Shown in pieces: positions 5,603 through 10,746 of a DNA stretch of 10,746 nt; the first letter of the stretch is position 1; every line of letters begins with the position of its first letter. This DNA comes from Dehalococcoidia bacterium (GTDB lineage: Bacteria; Chloroflexota; Dehalococcoidia; Lucifugimonadales; JAGWBF01). A program made the translations under genes and the position numbers. The notes under the pieces are model-generated. The model made no database searches. It saw only the letters and a list, made by a program, of their open reading frames with translations, and had not been told where the DNA came from. The stretch spans positions 1-10,746 of the forward strand of contig JAGWBG010000061.1 of NCBI GenBank assembly GCA_021296015.1, written 5' to 3'.

Positions 5603-8122
5603 ATGGTGTTTGAACCTTCCAATCGAGGAAAGCTCTTATCCCTTCGGGAGGTCTTCGTCCTCCTTCTTCTGGGACTGCCGCTGCTGGTCACTGCGTCAGC
5701 CATCGAAGCTGCGGACTGGGTAGACGGGCTGCCCTCCCTGAAGGCCCTAGCCCTGGTCCCTCTGGTGATGTGGGCCTATCTGGCCAGAAGTTCGGTATCC
5801 GGTTGGGTTGGTCATCTCATTGCGTTCCTGATTGGGCTGATAGTGGCCTTCATCCTTGGCTCCATTACCATCTCCGGGTCCGGCGGTCCGGGGGGCCTGG
5901 CAAGGGAGCTGGGGACCATCGGGAGCAGTGGGGGAGACAGAGGCGCCAGCATGATGGGGGTGTTTCTCATTGCGGTTACACTCTGGATGGCACACGCATC
6001 CGTCTGGCTGGCCTACCGAAAGTCCCTTTCCCTGCTGGCCGCGTTGCCGGGCCTTGGGGTGCTTCTGGTATCGCTGACCTTTCTGCCCACAAGCTTTTAC
6101 TGGTACTTTTTCATGTATCTGCTTGCGGCCGCTCCCGGCATTGCTTATCGCTACAAGGCTCGCTGGAATGTACGAGGTCAGAGAGTTCCCATAGCAGGCA
6201 CGGTGGTGGCTGCCGTGGTACTGATGGGAATAGCTCTGGTGCCTGCCTGGCAGACCCCGCCTTCCACGGGGGTCGTGATTCCCCTGGCCGCTCAGGTCGA
6301 GGAACCCTGGTACTCATTTCAAGAGAACTGGTCAGACCTCTTCCGTGGCGTGCCGGATAGAAAAGATTGGGCCTTTTTCTCACCACCCTACGATTTGCCA
6401 TTGACGGGGCCTATAAGCCCTAACAACCAGACTCTGTTTGTCGTGAAGTCCACGGAACCTTACCGGTGGCGTATGAGGGTATACGACACATACACCGGCT
6501 CCGGCTGGGAGAGCGAAAGTCCTGTTGAGGAGGCGGCTAACGTCGAGGAGATGCCTCTCCTGGATTACGTGGATGATTTACAGACCCGGACGGACGTGGA
6601 GGTTAATGTCCGTATGTACTCCAAGGCGAGCACCCTGATTTCTGTGGGTGAACCTTTAAGTGCCAGCATCGAGTCCAACGTGGAGATTTCTCCTCAGCCC
6701 AGTTTCAAGCTTTATGTAGAAGGCCCCCAGCTTAGCTACCTTCCCCCGGAGGTAATGGAGCAGCGGGATGGGCTGGCCTCTATGATTCGTACCGGCGGGG
6801 AGGTTGAGACCCGTAACAGCCTGGGTGATATGGGGTTCCAGGTGTCCCAGGGGGTGGACTCTGGTGGGGGCATCACCGAACAGAGCGCCGGTTCCCTTGA
6901 ACCGCCTTACGTGGAGATAAAGCGTGATGACCTGACGATTGATAAACGGCAGACGGAGCCGGGCTTGCCTATGGCCCTCCTAGGCCAGCACCTTCTTGTG
7001 CCTCCCAGGCAGTACAGGACCGTAGGCTCCATCTCTACGGCGGGGTCCGACACTCTCAGGGGAGCGGGACAGGACTACCCCGCTTACGTAACGGACAGGT
7101 ATCTACAGCTTCCCCCTGACTTTCCTGAGACAATAAGGGGATTAGCCCGGGAACTGACTCAGGATGAGGATAACCCATACGACATGTCAGAGGCCATCCG
7201 CCGCTACTTGCTCAGCCTGCCCTACAGCGTGGACCTTGTGATTCCGCCTCCGGAACAGGACTGGGTAGAGCATTTCCTTCTGGTACACCGGAAAGGGTAT
7301 TCTCAGAACTACGCTTCGGCGATGATTACCATGCTGAGGTCCCTGGGCATACCTGCGCGTCTGGTGGTTGGGTTCGCCCCCGGTGTCTGGGACGAGGGCC
7401 GTGAGGTGTGGGATGTGCAGGCCAGGCATTATCACGCCTGGCCGGAGGTGTATTTCCCTGGCTATGGCGGGATTGAGTTCGAGCCTCCCCCTGCCGCTGT
7501 GCAGCCATCCCTCGAGTACATGGGATTCCGGCCCCAAGGCGACCTTGTGACCACGTCACCAATATCCGACGACTGCATAGACCTGCTTCTAGCGGGCGAG
7601 ATATGTGAGGATATAGAAGCCCCTGCGGATGACCTGGAGGCCTTGTTTGAAGAGCTGCCGCTACCGGAGGAGGACCCTTCCGATTTGGCAGGCTCAGATG
7701 GCAGTGGCGGGAATTTCCTTACCTCTCCCTGGTTATTTGTAATTGTTGGATTCGTGCTGGCGCTGGTAGTTCCGGTGGGAACCGTCTCATACATCCGGCG
7801 GGGATTGATACATTTGGGATACCCCACCTATACCTATGGATTGATGTGCTTCATGGGCCGGCTGGCCGGGGTGAAACTGCGGTCTCAAGACACTCCCTGG
7901 GAATATAGCTCCCGTCTGGGCCAGGCATTTCCCGAACACGCCGAGACCATAACCGGCATCACCAGAGCGTTTGTCAACATCCGCTACGGCCCGGTTATAG
8001 AAGGCTCTGAAGGTGAGACCGAGGGACTGAATCCCTCCTGGCCCAATCTTCGCAACGCTCTGCTGCGTCATGCCCTGCGGCGGCTTGTACCCCGTCGGTC
8101 CACCTCGGGTGAACGTACCTGA
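5603..8122 (+). CDS. TgpA-like membrane transglutaminase with C-terminal DUF4129; catalytic Cys replaced by Ser
   Basis: A protein of about 839 residues with the TgpA (DUF3488/transglutaminase/DUF4129) layout. Seven hydrophobic segments lie at about residues 16-33, 47-63, 69-90, 117-138, 142-162, 164-182 and 196-215. A large extracytoplasmic region with the transglutaminase-like core follows, then one more segment at about 709-731 and a cytosolic DUF4129 tail (TPWEYSSRLGQAFPEH and AFVNIRYGP). The core motif reads RKGYSQNYASAM, where family members have GYC; the expected catalytic Cys is Ser567 (TCT at 7301-7303). His611 (HYHAWPEV) is present, and the acid position is Glu627 (FEPPP) where Asp is more common. 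The loss may make it a non-catalytic or altered enzyme, or be a base error, since TGT is one change away. The start is uncertain: ATG 5603 has GGAG close by, TTG 5591 is also possible. It is the last gene of the operon, 30 bases after the DUF58 stop. Confidence 0.92.
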   Translation: MVFEPSNRGKLLSLREVFVLLLLGLPLLVTASAIEAADWVDGLPSLKALALVPLVMWAYLARSSVSGWVGHLIAFLIGLIVAFILGSITISGSGGPGGLARELGTIGSSGGDRGASMMGVFLIAVTLWMAHASVWLAYRKSLSLLAALPGLGVLLVSLTFLPTSFYWYFFMYLLAAAPGIAYRYKARWNVRGQRVPIAGTVVAAVVLMGIALVPAWQTPPSTGVVIPLAAQVEEPWYSFQENWSDLFRGVPDRKDWAFFSPPYDLPLTGPISPNNQTLFVVKSTEPYRWRMRVYDTYTGSGWESESPVEEAANVEEMPLLDYVDDLQTRTDVEVNVRMYSKASTLISVGEPLSASIESNVEISPQPSFKLYVEGPQLSYLPPEVMEQRDGLASMIRTGGEVETRNSLGDMGFQVSQGVDSGGGITEQSAGSLEPPYVEIKRDDLTIDKRQTEPGLPMALLGQHLLVPPRQYRTVGSISTAGSDTLRGAGQDYPAYVTDRYLQLPPDFPETIRGLARELTQDEDNPYDMSEAIRRYLLSLPYSVDLVIPPPEQDWVEHFLLVHRKGYSQNYASAMITMLRSLGIPARLVVGFAPGVWDEGREVWDVQARHYHAWPEVYFPGYGGIEFEPPPAAVQPSLEYMGFRPQGDLVTTSPISDDCIDLLLAGEICEDIEAPADDLEALFEELPLPEEDPSDLAGSDGSGGNFLTSPWLFVIVGFVLALVVPVGTVSYIRRGLIHLGYPTYTYGLMCFMGRLAGVKLRSQDTPWEYSSRLGQAFPEHAETITGITRAFVNIRYGPVIEGSEGETEGLNPSWPNLRNALLRHALRRLVPRRSTSGERT

Positions 8123-8167
8123 CGACATCTGCCTGAATACATTCATACTGGCCTGCCGCCACCCGTC

Positions 8168-8187
8168 ATTCCGGCGCAGGCCGGAAT
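8168..8187 (+). repeat. REP-like palindrome 1 (GTCATTCC type)
   Basis: ATTCCGGC (8168-8175) and GCCGGAAT (8180-8187) pair around a GCAG loop, preceded by GTC and followed by CCA. This GTCATTCC-stem-GGAATCC form is a very common intergenic element in many bacterial genomes. Confidence 0.75.
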
Positions 8188-8218
8188 CCATCCGTTCTTG
8201 TCTGACCCCGCACCAGTC

Positions 8219-8239
8219 ATTCCGAGCGTAGCGAGGAAT
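8219..8239 (+). repeat. REP-like palindrome 2 (GTCATTCC type)
   Basis: ATTCC (8219-8223) pairs with GGAAT (8235-8239), and GC pairs with GC inside, with a tandem G-A/A-G mismatch between and a GTA loop. It shares the GTCATTCC lead with palindrome 1 and has the same orientation, 51 bases downstream. Confidence 0.7.
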
Positions 8240-8262
8240 CTGAGACCCCACCCCCCCCTTAT

Positions 8263-8282
8263 ATTCTGGCTTTCGCCAGAAT
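8263..8282 (-). repeat. REP-like palindrome 3, opposite orientation
   Basis: ATTCTGGC (8263-8270) and GCCAGAAT (8275-8282) pair around TTTC and are followed by GAC. Read on the minus strand it begins GTCATTCTGGC, so it is the same class as palindromes 1 and 2 but inverted. Confidence 0.7.
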
Positions 8283-8326
8283 GACGAAAGAGAGGGCGCG
8301 GTGCGACTGTGGAGAGAGTGCTCTCA

Positions 8327-8340
8327 GCGAAGGCCGGAAT
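8327..8340 (+). repeat. Half of a REP-like element
   Basis: GCGAAGGCCGGAAT matches the right half of the GTCATTCCGGC...GCCGGAAT form, but no left arm precedes it. It looks like a decayed or truncated copy. Confidence 0.4.
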
Positions 8341-8348
8341 TCAGGGTG

Positions 8349-8381
8349 AATACTCTCTCATGGCAAGGACAGGAGAGTATT
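8349..8381. repeat. Inverted repeat downstream of aprA
   Basis: AATACTCTC (8349-8357) pairs with GAGAGTATT (8373-8381) across 15 bases. It lies 128 bases beyond the aprA stop on the minus strand and about 230 beyond the transglutaminase stop. No T-run follows on either strand, so a terminator role is only possible. Confidence 0.4.
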
Positions 8382-8509
8382 TCAGAACAATGACATGTGT
8401 CGAGCACTGCTAAGTGACACACTGGGGGCTTCGTGCAGCAGTCGGGGTGGTATCCACATCTCTGCTCTGGTTGGCAGACGGGTAAGAGGAGAACGGCTTG
8501 GGATAGGCC

Positions 8510-10372
8510 CTATGGGACAATCTGATGGTATGGCCGGGTAAAAGTGTCCCATTGGCCGGTGTCGGGGTCGTACTTCGAGTTGACAAAGACCTTCCAGTTG
8601 GCGTCGTCCAGGTCGGGGTAGTCGGTACGGTAGTAGTAGCCTGGCCATCGGGTCTCTTTCCTGTGTATCAGGTGCCTCACGTGGGCCTCCGCCACCCAAG
8701 CGCGGTGGGATAGCTCCCAGCACCTCAACAACTCGTGCAGGTCCCTTGCCCCCAGCTGCTCCAGGTCTTCCCGGAGCATACCCAGCAAGTCCAGGCCCCG
8801 TTGTAATACCGGCTCGCTGGTGGTGTACTGGACCGACGTACCGGCGGCGTATTCATCCATTATTTTCTGGAGCCTCACCAGCCCCTGTTTCGGCAGCAGG
8901 TAGTGGGGATTTATCTCTTCGCTGGTGGAGGCTCCACGGTGTTTTTCCAGGGTCTTGAGGGGCTGCCAGATCGCCTTTCTAAGCTGGTCCACACGAGCCT
9001 TGTCAACTCTTGGGGTATCTCCCATGTCCTGGACGTAGGCCACTGCGGACTTGGCCGCTATTCTGCCCTCGGTGAAGGACCCGGAGGAGAACTTGTGGGG
9101 GGCTGCCCCGACGCCGTCTCCCGCTGCAAAGAGGCCATTGATGGTGCTCATCCGGTTATAGCCCCAGCTGTAATCAGGGGTAGCCAGACCTTCGGGGCCG
9201 CTGACCCATGCACCCGCCTCGCCGGAATGGGACCCCATGATATACGGCTCAGCCAGGACTATCTCTGACGGCGTATCCTCGGGAGCTATATTCTGGCCGG
9301 CCCACATCAACGCCTGAGATATGGTCATATCCAGAAAGTCCTCCCATGCCTCGCCCTTCACTTCTTCAAGCCTGGCTGCATCGCCACCGGCCAGCCGCGC
9401 AATGGCCTCCTCGGTCCTGATGTAGATAGGCCCCTTCCCCTCGATGATGTCCAGGTACATCTGGTGGTTCCTCAAAGGTGTGGGAGTGGGCACAGCCGAA
9501 CCATAGGGTTCGTACTTCCTCAACTCGGACTCCCTGGTTACGGTGTAGTCTTCTCCCAGGGCATTGGTGGCCCTGGCCCTGAAGAACTGGAACCACATGC
9601 CAATGGGACCGTATCCGTCCTTGAACCTGGAGGGGACGAACCTGTGCTCCATCTGGGTCATCTCAGTGCCTATGGGAATCACAAGGCCATATACCGAGCC
9701 GGTATCGAAGACGGAATACCAATTTCTGCCAAGGCCTTCCCCGGTGGAGCGTGGCCTGAAGATGTTTGAGGCCCCGCCGGCGGTGCAAATGACTGCCTTG
9801 GCCCTGAACTCGTAGATATTTCCGTCCCTTACCCCGAAGCCAATGGCCCCTGCGATTCTGCCGGGGTCTCTCTCATCGATGAGCAGGTGAGTGACCAGAA
9901 TCCTTTCGTAGAGATTCTCCTCGCCCAGTGCAAACCTGGATGGCTCGGCGACTATGGGCTTGATGGACTCTCCATGAATGGGGATCTGCCACCTACCGAC
10001 ACGCTCGTAGGTTCCGTCGGGCTTCTTCCAGATGGGCAGGCCCCACTCTTCCCACATGTGGACTGTGGCGTCTACGTGGCGTCCCACGTCGTAGACCAAA
10101 TCTTCCCTGGCCAGCCCCATCATGTCATTGCGGACGTAGTTGACGAAGTCCTCCGGGGTATTCCAGCCCCATTTCATGCCCATGTAGCAGTTGATGGCGG
10201 AAAGCCCCTCGCCGGTGGCCCCGCTTCGTTCAATGACGGCCTTTTCCACCATAATGACCCTGAGTCCCTTGCCCCAGTAGGAGGCCTCGAAGGCGGCCCC
10301 GCACCCCGACATTCCGCCACCGATAATGAGAATGTCGCACTCTATGACCTCGGTGCTGGGCGCTGCTGGCAT
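8510..10372 (-). CDS. aprA: Adenylylsulfate (APS) reductase alpha subunit, AprA
   Basis: A 620-residue FAD flavoprotein, the catalytic subunit of dissimilatory APS reductase. It interconverts APS with sulfite plus AMP in the cytoplasm, passing electrons through AprB. The FAD-binding start is ILIIGGGMSGCGAA (residues 14-27) with Glu43 closing the fold. Residues equivalent to the active site known from Archaeoglobus AprA are present: Asn61 (GLSAIN), Glu135 (IHGES), Arg244 (HRFVPSRFKDGYGP) and His382 (MGSHSGEAG). Long stretches such as KFSSGSFTEGRIAAK and RKETRWPGYYYRTDYP are near-identical to AprA and separate it from fumarate reductase or L-aspartate oxidase. Although the frame is open to 10483, the ATG at 10372 is chosen for its AGGAGGT site 7 bases upstream and a normal AprA N-terminus. 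It follows aprB by 71 bases, the usual aprBA order, and ends the operon. Whether it runs in the reducing or oxidising direction cannot be told. Confidence 0.96.
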   Translation of the reverse strand: MPAAPSTEVIECDILIIGGGMSGCGAAFEASYWGKGLRVIMVEKAVIERSGATGEGLSAINCYMGMKWGWNTPEDFVNYVRNDMMGLAREDLVYDVGRHVDATVHMWEEWGLPIWKKPDGTYERVGRWQIPIHGESIKPIVAEPSRFALGEENLYERILVTHLLIDERDPGRIAGAIGFGVRDGNIYEFRAKAVICTAGGASNIFRPRSTGEGLGRNWYSVFDTGSVYGLVIPIGTEMTQMEHRFVPSRFKDGYGPIGMWFQFFRARATNALGEDYTVTRESELRKYEPYGSAVPTPTPLRNHQMYLDIIEGKGPIYIRTEEAIARLAGGDAARLEEVKGEAWEDFLDMTISQALMWAGQNIAPEDTPSEIVLAEPYIMGSHSGEAGAWVSGPEGLATPDYSWGYNRMSTINGLFAAGDGVGAAPHKFSSGSFTEGRIAAKSAVAYVQDMGDTPRVDKARVDQLRKAIWQPLKTLEKHRGASTSEEINPHYLLPKQGLVRLQKIMDEYAAGTSVQYTTSEPVLQRGLDLLGMLREDLEQLGARDLHELLRCWELSHRAWVAEAHVRHLIHRKETRWPGYYYRTDYPDLDDANWKVFVNSKYDPDTGQWDTFTRPYHQIVP

Positions 10373-10379
10373 GAGGTTT

Positions 10380-10386
10380 ACCTCCT
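10380..10386 (-). promoter_or_regulatory. Ribosome binding site deciding the aprA start
   Basis: AGGAGGT on the minus strand lies 7 bases before the ATG at 10372. It rules against the longer open frame starting at 10483, which would overlap the end of aprB. Confidence 0.8.
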
Positions 10387-10443
10387 GGTGAGAGATAGGC
10401 CGTCGGTTGTCAGAACTGGGGACGGCTTGGGTCCGTTCTGATG

Positions 10444-10746
10444 CTAGGTTCCCGGTGTGGAAAGCTTGCTGACCCCAAGCCAAAGCCCTTCTCCGGCCAA
10501 ACCGGGTCCTTTGAAGTCTTCTTCATTGGGTTCTATGAACCCTTTATAAGGGTCTGATGAACCAACCGGAGTGCTCCGTACAGGATAGGTGTAGCTCAAA
10601 GTACGTCCATCTCGAAACCGTATTTCCCAGGAGATTTCCCGGTCGCTTCTCCTGGGTTTTACTGAAGCGCCCAGCGGTACGAAGTCGGCGTAGCCCCGGA
10701 CATCAATAGCATCCTGGGGGCAGAGCTTGACACAGTCGAAGAACTA
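10444..10746 (-). CDS. aprB: APS reductase beta subunit, AprB (C-terminal part, cut by window edge)
   Basis: The last 100 codons of aprB end at TAG 10444-10446. AprB is the iron-sulfur subunit that carries two 4Fe-4S clusters and feeds electrons to the FAD of AprA. The visible part starts at FFDCVKLCPQDAIDVRGYADF, which contains C-V-K-x-C-P of the second cluster motif followed by the AprB signature IDVRGY. Then come PLGASVKPRR, a strand region (ISWEIRFRDGRTLSY) and a tail typical of AprB, with TPVGSSDPYKGFIEPNEEDF. The first ferredoxin half is outside the window. At the very edge the frame reads TAG then TTC where the family has Glu (GAG) and a cluster Cys (TGC); both are single-base differences within the last five bases and look like end-of-contig errors. 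The gene precedes aprA by 71 bases in the standard order. Confidence 0.92.

Larger units (their letters stand above)
8123..8509. other. Convergent intergenic region rich in small palindromes
   Basis: These 387 bases lie between the 3' ends of the transglutaminase gene (plus) and aprA (minus). They hold three REP-like hairpins (8168-8187, 8219-8239, 8263-8282), a half-element (8327-8340), an eight-C run at 8251-8258 and a wider inverted repeat (8349-8381). No gene, tRNA or transposase is supported. Accumulation of such elements between convergent genes, where they disturb no promoter, is typical. Confidence 0.7.

Noticed and set aside
8123..8509. CRISPR array
   Set aside because: The repeats are short, differ in sequence and orientation, and are unevenly spaced, unlike CRISPR repeats and spacers.
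9887..10441. Plus-strand open frame (184 codons) opposite aprA
   Set aside because: It is antisense to a very well conserved AprA region and its translation resembles no known family.
10373..10483. N-terminal extension of aprA by 37 codons
   Set aside because: It would overlap the end of aprB and skip the strong AGGAGGT site placed 7 bases before the ATG at 10372.

Overview
The window (about 57% G+C by impression) reads as part of a bacterial chromosome, probably an uncultured Chloroflexota of the Dehalococcoidia/SAR202 type. That placement is an inference from the gene mix (signal-less Asp-box propeller proteins, a MoxR/DUF58/transglutaminase operon, aprBA, and small GTCATTC-type palindromes between genes); no single feature is diagnostic. 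Both ends cut genes, so this is probably a contig or contig fragment.

Left part (1-2907, minus strand): a small exported or membrane-anchored protein whose frame is broken by an apparent one-base indel, then two tandem paralogous Asp-box (BNR) beta-propeller genes of 339 and 336 residues. The gaps between them hold strong GC-rich hairpins.

Middle (3286-8122, plus strand): a three-gene operon of moxR (AAA+ ATPase), a DUF58 protein and a TgpA-like membrane transglutaminase with a DUF4129 tail. In this widespread gene set, MoxR is thought to act as a chaperone or remodeller on the DUF58 protein and the membrane transglutaminase works on the outer face. Here the transglutaminase has Ser where the catalytic Cys is expected, one base from a Cys codon.

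Right part (8510-10746, minus strand): aprA, complete, preceded by the 3' end of aprB. Together they encode adenylylsulfate (APS) reductase, the enzyme interconverting APS and sulfite in dissimilatory sulfur metabolism. The residues equivalent to the known AprA active site are all present. sat, qmo and dsr genes are not in the window, so the direction of the pathway cannot be told.

The 387-base gap between the convergent transglutaminase and aprA genes carries three short REP-like palindromes in two orientations plus a half-element. I see no CRISPR array, tRNA, rRNA, integrase, transposase or phage gene. I do not see convincing evidence of a wholly new system; the points most worth checking are the Cys-to-Ser change, the aprBA genes in this background, and the duplicated propeller genes.
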